Of a stretch of 64,000 bases of DNA, positions 12,122 through 20,022 are shown in pieces; within the stretch, counting starts at the first letter, position 1; each line of letters opens with the position of its first letter. The DNA lies in contig NZ_CP027433.1 of NCBI RefSeq assembly GCF_002993285.1, forward strand, positions 2,542,001 to 2,606,000, given 5' to 3'. Below the pieces are notes generated by a model that saw nothing but the letters and a program-made list of their open reading frames with translations, was not told the origin of the DNA and did no database searches. The DNA comes from Gordonia iterans (GTDB lineage: Bacteria > Actinomycetota > Actinomycetes > Mycobacteriales > Mycobacteriaceae). The translations under genes and the position numbers were made by a program.

Positions 12122-13303
12122 GTGGGCGAGCATCAGAGCGGAACGACGGGCCGGACCAAGTACACCGTCGCCATGACGGCGGGCATTCTGCTCATCATCC
12201 TCGTCGTCGCCGTCACCGTGGCCGTCGTCAACTTTCCCAAGCGCGCCACGTCGACCACTAAGGTCCTGCCCTGTCCCGCCGGACCGCTGGTGGTACCCGT
12301 CGCGGCCGATCCCGCCATCGCGCCGGCCCTGCAGGAGATCGCCAAGTCGTACTTCGCGCAGACACCCGTCCTCGACGACTACTGCGTCGAAGTGCAGGTC
12401 CGGCCCGCCGACGCCCGCACGATCATGGAAGGGCTGACCGCCGACTCCTGGAACGCTCACGCGTACGGCGTCTACCCGGCGGCCTGGGTCCCCGAGTCCT
12501 CGGTGTGGACCGCCGCCGTCGCGGCCGCCGATCCGGGAAAGTTCACCGGTCGACCCGAGCATCTGGTCAGTTCGCCGGTTCGGATCGCGACCGAGCCGGT
12601 GCTCGCCCGGGCCGCCGCCGACAGCGGGATCTCGTGGGCCGACCTGCCGAGTCTGACCCGCGCGAACTCGCTCCGCGCCTACGGGTACGGCTCGTGGGGC
12701 TCGCTGCGGATGGCGATGCCCCAGGGCGCGCAGTCCGACGCGACGTCGCTCACCGGCCAGGCAGTGGCCGCGGCCACGGTCGGCACGCGGGAACCGCTGA
12801 CGCTCGAGCAGGCTCGATCGTCGGCCGTGACGACCGCGATGCGCGAGCTCGTCTCGGCGCCCCCGCGCGTCGGCGACGGGAGCGCCGAGGCGGCCGTCAA
12901 GGAGATCGCCGAGACCACGAACCCGGCGACGGCGCCGGTCCGGGCCGTGCCGATCAGCGAGCAGCGCCTCTACGCCGTCACCAAGGACGACGCCCAGGCG
13001 AAGGTGGCCGTCGTCGCTCCGAGCGGTCTCACCCCGGTCCTGGACTACCCGGTCGTGTCGCTGACCGGCAGCGAGGTGAGCGCCACGATGACCAAGACGA
13101 TCGCCGAGTTCGTCGCGTTCGCGCGCAAGCCGGACCAGATGAAACTGCTCACCCAGTCCGGTTTCCGCGGGCCCGGTCCCCTGCCCTCAGACACGGCGAC
13201 GGTGAAGTTCGGCGAACTCGGCGACACTCTGCCGGTACCCGTCCCCCAGGCGACCGTCGCGATCAACCGGATCGTTCTGCCCTCCGCGGTCCCCGGGAGC
13301 TGA
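12122..13303 (+). CDS. Membrane-anchored substrate-binding-like protein, copy 2
   Basis: 393 residues and clearly a tandem paralogue of the preceding gene: the same signal-anchor (about 16-38), the matching blocks ADPAIAPALQEIAKSY, DDYCVEVQVRP, AAWVPESSVW and PISEQRLYAVTKDD, and the same two-cysteine spacing. GTG start at 12122 after AGGGGAAGGG, 77 bases after copy 1, so probably co-transcribed. It too lacks a VWA domain. Function unknown; an extracellular binding or envelope-assembly role is inferred from the fold only. Confidence 0.75.
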   Translation: MGEHQSGTTGRTKYTVAMTAGILLIILVVAVTVAVVNFPKRATSTTKVLPCPAGPLVVPVAADPAIAPALQEIAKSYFAQTPVLDDYCVEVQVRPADARTIMEGLTADSWNAHAYGVYPAAWVPESSVWTAAVAAADPGKFTGRPEHLVSSPVRIATEPVLARAAADSGISWADLPSLTRANSLRAYGYGSWGSLRMAMPQGAQSDATSLTGQAVAAATVGTREPLTLEQARSSAVTTAMRELVSAPPRVGDGSAEAAVKEIAETTNPATAPVRAVPISEQRLYAVTKDDAQAKVAVVAPSGLTPVLDYPVVSLTGSEVSATMTKTIAEFVAFARKPDQMKLLTQSGFRGPGPLPSDTATVKFGELGDTLPVPVPQATVAINRIVLPSAVPGS

Positions 13304-13540
13304 CCTCGCGACCGTTCACCCCTCGACCGCGTCGTCGGGCTTTGTTTCGGTCATGCTGGGCGCAACGATTGCCGTTGCCGGCGGCTGCGGCGCACACTCG
13401 TGACATGCTTCCCGCATTCGCGCACCGCGCCGCCGCATCCCGGCGATGTCAGCCAGCCGCTGCGCCGTCGTCCTGACGGCGCGTCTGCCGCAACGCATCC
13501 GCTCCCTTCCCTCTCCGGCCTCAAGGAGGTCTATTCCGTC

Positions 13541-14737
13541 ATGCCCGAAAACAGTTCTGCGGCCACGCACGCCCGCCTCGAAGCAGCCCATCAACCGCTC
13601 CAGTTCGCCTACTGGGTGCCCAATGTGAGCGGCGGCCTGGTGGTCTCGAAGATCGAACAGCGCACCGACTGGGGCTACGACTACAACCGGGAACTCGCGG
13701 TCCTCGCCGAGAACAACGGCTTCGACTACGCGCTCACCCAGGTCCGGTACATCGCTTCGTACGGTGCCGCCTACCAGCACGAGTCGACCAGCTTCTCGCT
13801 CGCCCTGCTCCTGGCCACCGAGCGGCTGAAGGTGATCGCCGCCGTCCACCCGGGACTCTGGCAGCCCGGTGTGCTGGCCAAGCTGATCGCCACCGCCGAC
13901 CAGCTCTCCGGCGGCCGGGCCGCGGTGAACGTGGTCAGCGGCTGGTTCAAAGACGAGTTCACCAAGCTCGGCGAGCCCTGGCTGGAGCACGACGAACGCT
14001 ATCGGCGCGCCGAGGAGTTCATCGGCTATCTGCGCGAGATCTGGACCAGCGACCACGCCGAGCTCTCCGGCGACTTCTACCGCCTCCATGACTTCGACCT
14101 GAAGCCCAAGCCCGTCGACGTTCCCGGGCGGCCGCACCCGGAGATCTTCCAGGGCGGCAACTCCACGGCCGCCCGCGCGATGGCCGGCCGGGTGTCGGAC
14201 TGGTACTTCAGCAACGGCAAGGACTTCGACGGCATCACCGAGCAGGTGATCGACGTCAACACCGAGGCCGCCCTGCACGACCGGACCGTCAAGTTCGGTC
14301 TGAACGGATTCCTCATCGCGCGGGACAGTGAACGCGAGGCTCGCGACATGCTCCGGGAGATCGTCGACAAGGCCGACCGCGACGCAGTCGCGGGATTCGG
14401 CTCCGCAGTGAAGCAGGCCGGCCGGTCCGCCGCCGACGGCAAGGGCATGTGGCAGGATTCGGAACTCGCCGACCTGGTCCAGTACAACGACGGTTTCCGC
14501 ACCGGGCTGATCGGCACACCCGAACAGATCGCCGAGCGGATCGTCGCCTACAAGACCCGCGGGGTGAATCTCTTCCTCCTCGGCTTCCTGCACTACCTGG
14601 AGGACGTCGCCTACTTCGGTGAGAAGATCCTGCCTCTGGTCCGCGAACTCGAAGCCGATCTCGCCGGCAGCGGTCGCCTGGAATCCGAACTCGCTCGCCA
14701 CGGAGTTCTCGCGGGTCTCGATACGGCCCTCGGCTAG
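13541..14737 (+). CDS. sfnG: Dimethylsulfone monooxygenase SfnG-type, FMNH2-dependent
   Basis: 398 residues of the luciferase-like (LLM) FMNH2-dependent monooxygenase family. The N-terminus (LQFAYWVPNVSGGLVVSKIEQ, seen as FAYWVPNVSGGLVVSKIEQ) and the flavin-barrel segments HPGLWQPGVLAK and AAVNVVSGWFKDEF are typical of SfnG, which converts dimethyl sulfone to methanesulfinate. Start ATG 13541 is fixed by the strong AAGGAGG site; the frame is open further upstream. It is the first gene of a sulfur-scavenging operon; reduced flavin would come from the reductase at 18568. The gene end is covered by a large inverted repeat. Confidence 0.88.
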   Translation: MPENSSAATHARLEAAHQPLQFAYWVPNVSGGLVVSKIEQRTDWGYDYNRELAVLAENNGFDYALTQVRYIASYGAAYQHESTSFSLALLLATERLKVIAAVHPGLWQPGVLAKLIATADQLSGGRAAVNVVSGWFKDEFTKLGEPWLEHDERYRRAEEFIGYLREIWTSDHAELSGDFYRLHDFDLKPKPVDVPGRPHPEIFQGGNSTAARAMAGRVSDWYFSNGKDFDGITEQVIDVNTEAALHDRTVKFGLNGFLIARDSEREARDMLREIVDKADRDAVAGFGSAVKQAGRSAADGKGMWQDSELADLVQYNDGFRTGLIGTPEQIAERIVAYKTRGVNLFLLGFLHYLEDVAYFGEKILPLVRELEADLAGSGRLESELARHGVLAGLDTALG

Positions 14738-14843
14738 CGCCTCGGACCTACTCGACCAACAACTCAGACCGGTCGTTCGCGGATCCGTTTCGCCCGCTCG
14801 GTGGTCGAGTAGGCGAGGCGCCAGCCGAGCCGTATCGAGACCC
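14713..14843. repeat. Large imperfect inverted repeat after sfnG
   Basis: Left arm 14713-14758 and right arm 14802-14843 are near-complementary over about 42 bases (GGGTCTCGATACGG ... CTACTCGACCA against its reverse), with a loop of about 43 bases. The left arm includes the last 8 codons of sfnG. Elements of this wording recur in many actinobacterial genomes at gene ends; here it would fold in the mRNA and may attenuate transcription into the next gene. Confidence 0.75.
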
Positions 14844-14925
14844 AGCCGCGCGGTACCGAGATCACCCACGATCATTCACTCCCCATCCATTCACTCCCCA
14901 CGCCTCCCCGAAAGGAACCCCTTCC

Positions 14926-16155
14926 ATGACCACCACCGAACAGCGCCCCGGCGCCGACACTCCGTCCTCGTCCGACAACGCCTCCCGCTTCGCCGACGCC
15001 CTACGCCGCGCCGACCTGGTCGCGGCCGAGCTCCGCGCAAGCGCCGCCGAGCGGGATCGCGCCAATGCCGCGCCGGTCGCCGAAGTCGAGCTTCTCCGGA
15101 CCCACGACCTCCTGCAGGTCGGCGAGCCGGTCGAACTCGGCGGCGACGGCCTGAACTACGCGCAATCCCAGCAACTCACCCGGCGCATCGCCCGCGGCGA
15201 CACCTCGGTCGCGCACCTGCTCGGCTACCACTATGCGCAGCAACGCATTCCGCACCTGTTCGGCACACGCGAGCAGGCCGAGGCACTCTCCCGGCGGAAC
15301 GCGAGCGAGAAGCTCTTCTGGGGCGGCGTGCAGAACCCGCGCGGCGGCTCGGCCCTCGAGCTGACTCGCGACGGCGACGGCTTCCGGCTGAACGGCCGCC
15401 GCACCTTCGCCTCCGGGGCGAGCATCGCCGACCAGTTGTCGGTGACGGCCGTCTTCGAGGGCGACCTGGTGTTCTTGTCGCTGCCCGCCGGGGTCGAGGG
15501 CTTCACTCCCCTCGGCGACTGGGACAACATCGGTCAGCGCCTCACCGATTCCGGCGGCGTGGAGTTCGACGACACCCCGGTGGCGCGCGATCAGATCCTG
15601 GGCAGCGACCCGCTGACCGGCAAAGAGCTCAGCGCCTACCAGCAGCTGGTGACTCCGCACTGGCAACTCGCCTTTGCGAACTTCTACATCGGCACGGCCG
15701 AGGGCGCGCTGGACGAGGCCCTCGACTGGACCCGCCTGCACGCGAGCGCCTGGGAGACCTCGGGCCTGGAGGCGGCCACGGACGACCCGTACATCCTGGA
15801 GTTGGTCGGCGAACTGCGCTCGCAGATCGCCGCGGCGGCACTGCTGGCCGACCGGGCCGGCGACGTCCTCCAGCAGGCGCTCGACTTCGGTCCCGAGCTC
15901 AGCGCCGAGCAGCGGGCCGAGGCGGCGATCGCGATCGCCGAGGCGAAGTATCTGACCACCAAGGTCTCGCTGGAGGCCGCGTCGCGCCTGTTCGAGATCC
16001 AGGGCGCCCGCGCCACCACCAGCGCGTACGGCTTCGACCGGCACTGGCGGAACCTGCGCACCCACACTGTGCACGATCCGGTCGCATACAAGGCGCGTGA
16101 GATCGGCGACTGGACGCTGAACCACCGCGCACCGCAATTCAGCCTCTACAGCTGA
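14926..16155 (+). CDS. Acyl-CoA-dehydrogenase-fold flavin monooxygenase, DszC/SfnC-like
   Basis: 409 residues with the acyl-CoA dehydrogenase fold (N-terminal helices, central beta domain about residues 130-240, C-terminal four-helix bundle ending IQGARATTSAYGFDRHWRNLRTHT, of which the conserved parts are GARATTSAYG and HWRNLRTHT). Within organosulfur operons, such proteins act as FMNH2-dependent monooxygenases on sulfides or sulfones (DszC, SfnC) instead of dehydrogenating acyl-CoA. A good ribosome site (GAAAGGA) precedes ATG 14926. Exact substrate unknown. Confidence 0.82.
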   Translation: MTTTEQRPGADTPSSSDNASRFADALRRADLVAAELRASAAERDRANAAPVAEVELLRTHDLLQVGEPVELGGDGLNYAQSQQLTRRIARGDTSVAHLLGYHYAQQRIPHLFGTREQAEALSRRNASEKLFWGGVQNPRGGSALELTRDGDGFRLNGRRTFASGASIADQLSVTAVFEGDLVFLSLPAGVEGFTPLGDWDNIGQRLTDSGGVEFDDTPVARDQILGSDPLTGKELSAYQQLVTPHWQLAFANFYIGTAEGALDEALDWTRLHASAWETSGLEAATDDPYILELVGELRSQIAAAALLADRAGDVLQQALDFGPELSAEQRAEAAIAIAEAKYLTTKVSLEAASRLFEIQGARATTSAYGFDRHWRNLRTHTVHDPVAYKAREIGDWTLNHRAPQFSLYS

Positions 16156-16181
16156 TACTCGAGAGGAAGAACGGAGTCGCC

Positions 16182-17363
16182 GTGCCGGAGCCGATCGGAG
16201 ACGCCGAACAGGCACTGGACCGGGCCGCGAAGCTCGCCCCCGCCCTCGCGGCGGGGGCGAGCGACCGTGACCGGGATCGCCGCCTGCCATACGCCGAGGT
16301 GGCCGCGCTGTCCGAATCCGGGCTGCTGACCATCACCGTGCCGGAACGTTTCGGCGGGCCCGGGCTCGGTGCCGGAGTCCTCAGCCGCATCGTGGCGATC
16401 CTCGCTGCCGCCGACCCGAGCATCGCGCAGATCCCGCAGAGCCACTTCGTGTTCCTCGACGCACTCGGGCGTACCGGATCCGAGCAACTCCAGGCGGAGG
16501 TGTTCGGGCGAGTGCTCGACGGGGCGAGGCTGGCGAACGCCCAGACGGAACGGAACTCGCCGACGGTCCGCGACGACGCCACCCGGATCGTCCGCGGCCC
16601 GGACGGCCTGCTACTGTCCGGCACCAAGTACTACTGCACCGGAGCGGTGTTCGCCGACGTGCTCGCGGTCCGCGCGGTCGGCGACGACGGCCGGAAGGTG
16701 ATCGCCTACGTCGACGCCGATGCGCCGGGGATCTCCATCGAGACCGACTGGGAGGGATTCGGGCAGCGCACCACCAGCAGCGGTACGGTGACCTTCGACC
16801 GGACACCGGTGGAGCGCGACCGGCTCGTCGACTTCACGGCGCTGCTGGAGGCACCCGGCACCTACGGCGCACGGGCCCAGCTCATTCACGCGGCGATCGA
16901 CACAGGTATCGCCCGAGGCGCACTGGACGCGGCGGCCGGTGCCGTCGCCGGCGCCCGCCCGTGGTTCGAGGCCGGAGTGGACCGCGCCGTCGACGATCCG
17001 CTCCTGCTCGCTCAGGCCGGGGAGACCGAGCTCGCGGTGCGCGCCGCCGAATCACTGCTGGCCGTCGCCGCCGAGCGGATCGACGACGCGGACGCCGCCG
17101 CCGATCCGGACCGGGCGGCGATCGGCGAGGCGTCCCTGGCCACCGCGGCCGCCAAGGTCGCCGCCGGGCGCGCGGCGCGACAGGCGGCGTCGGAGCTGTT
17201 CGCCTTCGGCGGCGCCCGGGCCGCCGCGGAGTCGTCGAACCTCTCCCGATACTGGCGCGATGCCCGTACCCACACCCTGCACGACCCCGAGCGCTGGAAG
17301 CTTCACCACCTCGGGAGATGGGCGCTGGCCCGGCACCTGCCGGGCGGACACGGCGCCCTGTAG
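16182..17363 (+). CDS. sfnB: SfnB-family sulfur acquisition oxidoreductase
   Basis: 393 residues of the same acyl-CoA-dehydrogenase-like superfamily as the previous protein but of the SfnB subfamily: PERFGGPGLGAGVLSRIVAILAAADPS, seen in parts as PERFGGPGLGAG and AAADPSIAQIPQSHFVFLDA, then NAQTERNSPTVRD and the C-terminal YWRDARTHTLHDP. SfnB proteins act in dimethyl-sulfone and alkanesulfonate use under sulfur limitation. GTG start at 16182 after GAGAGGAAG. Spaced 26 bases from the previous gene, consistent with one transcript. Confidence 0.84.
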   Translation: MPEPIGDAEQALDRAAKLAPALAAGASDRDRDRRLPYAEVAALSESGLLTITVPERFGGPGLGAGVLSRIVAILAAADPSIAQIPQSHFVFLDALGRTGSEQLQAEVFGRVLDGARLANAQTERNSPTVRDDATRIVRGPDGLLLSGTKYYCTGAVFADVLAVRAVGDDGRKVIAYVDADAPGISIETDWEGFGQRTTSSGTVTFDRTPVERDRLVDFTALLEAPGTYGARAQLIHAAIDTGIARGALDAAAGAVAGARPWFEAGVDRAVDDPLLLAQAGETELAVRAAESLLAVAAERIDDADAAADPDRAAIGEASLATAAAKVAAGRAARQAASELFAFGGARAAAESSNLSRYWRDARTHTLHDPERWKLHHLGRWALARHLPGGHGAL

Positions 17364-17401
17364 AACGCCCCGACACGACAAGCGAAGGCTGAGAAAGACA
17401 G

Positions 17402-18571
17402 ATGTCCCTCACACTGCACTGGTTCCTCCCCACCTACGGTGACTCGCGGTTCATCGTCGGGGGCGGCCACGGTCTGCCCGCCGGCGCCGCCGGCGGCGAT
17501 CGCGATGCCTCGATCGGCTATCTCGCCTCCATCTCCCGCGCAGCCGAGGACTTCGGGTTCACCGCGGCGCTCACCCCGGCCGGCGCCTGGTGCGAGGACG
17601 CCTGGCTCACCACCGCGATGGTCGCACGTGAGACCGAGCGGCTCGGCTTCCTGGTCGCGTTCCGGCCCGGCCTCGTCAGCCCCACGCTGGCCGCCCAGAT
17701 GGCGGCCACCTTCCACCGGCACGCCCCCGGGCGGATCCTGCTCAACGTGGTGACCGGCGGCGAGCCCGTCGAACAACGCGCATACGGGGATCACCTCGAC
17801 AAGGCGGCCCGGTACGAACGGACCGACGAGTTCCTGACCGTCGTCCGCGGACTGTGGCGGGGCGAGACGGTCACCTTCCGCGGCAAGCACCTGTCGGTCG
17901 ACGCCGCCCACCTGGCCACCGTCCCGCTGCCGACCCCGCCCATCTACTTCGGCGGCTCATCACCCGAAGCCGGGCCGGTCGCGGCGCGACACAGCGACGT
18001 CTACCTGACCTGGGGCGAGGCCCCGGAGGCGGTGGCCGCCAAGATCGCCTGGATCCGGTCGCTCGCCGCCGACGAGGGTCGCAACGTGCGGTTCGGCATC
18101 CGCCTGCACGTGATCACCCGGGACACCGCCGAACAGGCCTGGGCCGAGGCCGGCCGTCTGCTCGACGCACTCGACGACGACACCGTCGCCGGGGTTCAGA
18201 ACGGGCTCGCCCGCAGCGAGTCCACCGGCCAGGCCGCGATGCGCGCCCTGCACGAGGACCGTCGCACCGACGGCTCGTGGCGCGATCCGCGGTCCTTGGA
18301 GGTGGTGCCCAATCTCTGGGCCGGCGTGGGCCTGGTCCGCGGCGGTGCCGGCACCGCACTGGTCGGCAGCCACAGTGAGGTCGCCGACTTGATCCAGCAG
18401 TACGCCGACCTGGGCATCTCCGAGTTCGTCCTCTCCGGGTACCCGCACCTGGAGGAGCTCTACTGGTTCGGTGAGGGCGTGATCCCCGAACTGCGCCGGC
18501 GCGGGCTGTTCGACGCCGGCCGGCCTGCCGCGTCATCCACCGGACAGCCGTTCCTGGCGGGAGCCCGATGA
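17402..18571 (+). CDS. ssuD: Alkanesulfonate monooxygenase SsuD-like
   Basis: 389 residues of the FMNH2-dependent LLM family. It shows the SsuD features: the active-site cysteine in AGAWCEDAWL (about Cys64, equivalent to Cys54 of E. coli SsuD), VTGGEPVEQRAYGDHLDKAARYERTDEF (seen as VTGGEP and DKAARYERTDEF) and the C-terminal LSGYPHLEELYWFGEGV. SsuD releases sulfite from alkanesulfonates. It could also oxidise the methanesulfinate or methanesulfonate made by SfnG. The gene overlaps the flavin reductase start by 4 bases, so enzyme and flavin supply are coupled. Confidence 0.87.
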   Translation: MSLTLHWFLPTYGDSRFIVGGGHGLPAGAAGGDRDASIGYLASISRAAEDFGFTAALTPAGAWCEDAWLTTAMVARETERLGFLVAFRPGLVSPTLAAQMAATFHRHAPGRILLNVVTGGEPVEQRAYGDHLDKAARYERTDEFLTVVRGLWRGETVTFRGKHLSVDAAHLATVPLPTPPIYFGGSSPEAGPVAARHSDVYLTWGEAPEAVAAKIAWIRSLAADEGRNVRFGIRLHVITRDTAEQAWAEAGRLLDALDDDTVAGVQNGLARSESTGQAAMRALHEDRRTDGSWRDPRSLEVVPNLWAGVGLVRGGAGTALVGSHSEVADLIQQYADLGISEFVLSGYPHLEELYWFGEGVIPELRRRGLFDAGRPAASSTGQPFLAGAR

Positions 18572-19071
18572 GCGCCCCCGCCACGGCGATCGACCCGATG
18601 ACGCTCCGGAAGGTCTACGCGCACGTCCCGTCCGGTCTGGTCACCGTCGCCGCGCTCGACGACGACGGACCGGTGGGACTGCTCGTCGCGACGTTCACAC
18701 CGGTGTCCCTGTATCCGCCGCTGGTCGCGGTCAACGTCGCGCACACGTCGACCACTTTCCCGGCGCTGCGCCGTCACTCGCACTGGGGCCTCAGTGTGCT
18801 CGGCGACCACCAGCGCGAGGTGGCCGACCGCTTCCGGCTGCCCGGCGACGAGCGCTTCGCCGGCACCGGATGGACCACCACCGCCGAGGGCGCCGTCCAC
18901 GTCGACGACTCCCTGGCGACGCTCACCGTCCGGCCCACCGAGTTCGTCCAGGCCGGGGACCACGTCATCGTGGTTCTCGCCGTCGACGCCTACAACCTCA
19001 CCGATTCCGCCGGCTCCCCGCTGGTGTTCCACCACAGCCGGTTTCACCGACTCGAGAAGGAGACCTCCTGA
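18568..19071 (+). CDS. Flavin reductase (DIM6/NTAB family)
   Basis: 167 residues with the flavin-reductase-like fold: RKVYAHVPSGLVTVAA, then TPVSLYPPLVAVNVAHTSTTFPALR (parts PVSLYPPLVAVNV and TSTTFPALR) and VLGDHQREVADRF. It supplies FMNH2 to the oxygenases upstream (SsuE/DszD role). ATG at 18568 overlaps the ssuD stop (ATGA), and its own stop overlaps the next start by one base, which places it firmly within the operon. Confidence 0.88.
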   Translation: MSAPATAIDPMTLRKVYAHVPSGLVTVAALDDDGPVGLLVATFTPVSLYPPLVAVNVAHTSTTFPALRRHSHWGLSVLGDHQREVADRFRLPGDERFAGTGWTTTAEGAVHVDDSLATLTVRPTEFVQAGDHVIVVLAVDAYNLTDSAGSPLVFHHSRFHRLEKETS

Positions 19072-19523
19072 TGACTCCCCCGCCGCTCCGCCTGGCCGTC
19101 CACTACGACGACGGCTGGACCGAGCTGACCGCGCCCCGCCACACCGCCGACAAGGTCAGCCGGGTGCGCTCGGGCAGCCTGTCCGAGGCCGCGCGTCTGG
19201 CCGCTGCCGCCCCGAGCCCGGCGTTCGTCGACATCGACGTGCTGCTGGCCGGCTCGGTGAACGAGGCCTTCCTGGCGTTCACCGAGCAGCGCCCCGGCTG
19301 GTCGCCGGGTGCACGCGTCGAGGCGATCGTGCACCCGGGCACCGCCGCGACGCTCGCCGGGCTGCTGTGGGACATCTGGGCGGCACGCGTGGCACCGGGC
19401 GTAACGCTCTACGCCACCGATCCCGCCGCGCTGACCGAACGCCTGCTCACGGAGGTGGTGCCGCTGCTCGCCGCCCGCGGACTGACCCTCGAGCTGTCGG
19501 ACGCCGCGACCTCCGCCGCCTGA
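19071..19523 (+). CDS. Unrecognised protein at the end of the desulfurization operon
   Basis: 150 residues; I do not recognise the family. It begins PPPLRLAVHYDDGWTELTAP, contains an acidic/hydrophobic middle (FVDIDVLLAGSVNEAFLAF) and ends with LTLELSDAA. No signal peptide, membrane segment or cysteine is present, so it is a soluble cytoplasmic protein. TGATG overlap with the flavin reductase stop shows translational coupling. It may be an accessory to the flavin-dependent oxygenases, but nothing in the sequence proves this. A 34-bp inverted-repeat arm starts 3 bases after its stop. Confidence 0.7.
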   Translation: MTPPPLRLAVHYDDGWTELTAPRHTADKVSRVRSGSLSEAARLAAAAPSPAFVDIDVLLAGSVNEAFLAFTEQRPGWSPGARVEAIVHPGTAATLAGLLWDIWAARVAPGVTLYATDPAALTERLLTEVVPLLAARGLTLELSDAATSAA

Positions 19524-19525
19524 CG

Positions 19526-19979
19526 GTACTGGTTTCGACTCGCTGCGCTCGCTCAACCATCGAAACACGAACGCTCGCTCAACCATCGACCATGGAGCCA
19601 CGCCTTCCCGGCGGTTGAGCGAGCACAGCGAGTCGAAACCAGTACCGCGACTACTCAGCGAAGGCCTCCACCCAAGGGCAGCTACACACAAAGCCATCGA
19701 CCATGGAGCCACGCCTTCCCGGCGGTTGAGCGAGCACAGCGAGTCGAAACCAGTACCGCGACTACTCAGCGAAGGCCTCCACCCAAGGGCAGCTACACAC
19801 AAAGCCATCGACCATGAGGCCACGCCTTCCCGGCGGTTGGGCGAGCACAGCGAGTCGAAACCAGTACCGCGACTACTCCGCGAAGGCCTCCACCCAAGGG
19901 CAGCTACACACGAAGCCATCGACCATGGAGCCACGCCTTCTCGGCGGTTGAGCGAGCGCAGCGAGTCGAAACCAGTACC
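19526..19979. repeat. 34-bp perfect inverted repeat flanking the tandem-repeat block
   Basis: The 34 bases at 19526-19559 (GGTACTGGTTTCGACTCGCT...) are exactly complementary to 19946-19979. Further inverted copies with one or two changes stand near 19612-19645, 19723-19756 and 19834-19867 inside the tandem units. Words of this kind are scattered through related genomes. It could act as a two-way terminator between the convergent desulfurization operon and gcvP. Confidence 0.8.
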
Positions 19980-20022
19980 GCGACTACTCGGCGAAAGCCT
20001 CCACCGAGGGGCAGCTGCACAC
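19583..20022. repeat. Four tandem 111-bp repeats copying the end of gcvP
   Basis: Units start at 19583, 19694, 19805 and 19916, each 111 bases apart. The fourth runs into the real 3' end of gcvP. Each unit holds, on the minus strand, the last codons of gcvP plus stop (VCSCPWVEAFAE-stop in copies, [12 protein letters not shown]-stop in the gene), then an interspersed repeat word. This 460-bp stretch without a gene (19524-19983) therefore consists of duplicated gcvP tails. A long minus-strand open frame across it is only a by-product, because 111 is a multiple of three. Confidence 0.9.

Noticed and set aside
13405-13476. Possible 23-codon leader peptide with one cysteine before sfnG
   Set aside because: Sulfur operons of actinobacteria can have Cys leader peptides, but this one has no ribosome site and does not show the usual conserved ending. 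The rest of 13304-13540 shows no riboswitch consensus to me.
13316-14875. 519-codon minus-strand open frame opposite sfnG
   Set aside because: Antisense shadow with GC-rich codon bias; sfnG on the plus strand has clear family motifs and a strong ribosome site.
19044-19934. Long minus-strand open frame of about 296 codons with repeated WSMALCVAALGWRPS-like units
   Set aside because: It is the translation of the 111-bp tandem repeat in a frame that stays open because 111 is divisible by three, joined to the antisense of the preceding genes. No ribosome site or homology.
19524-20022. CRISPR-like array
   Set aside because: Regular 111-base units look array-like at first, but there are no variable spacers, and the unit contains the gcvP end. 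It is an ordinary tandem duplication.
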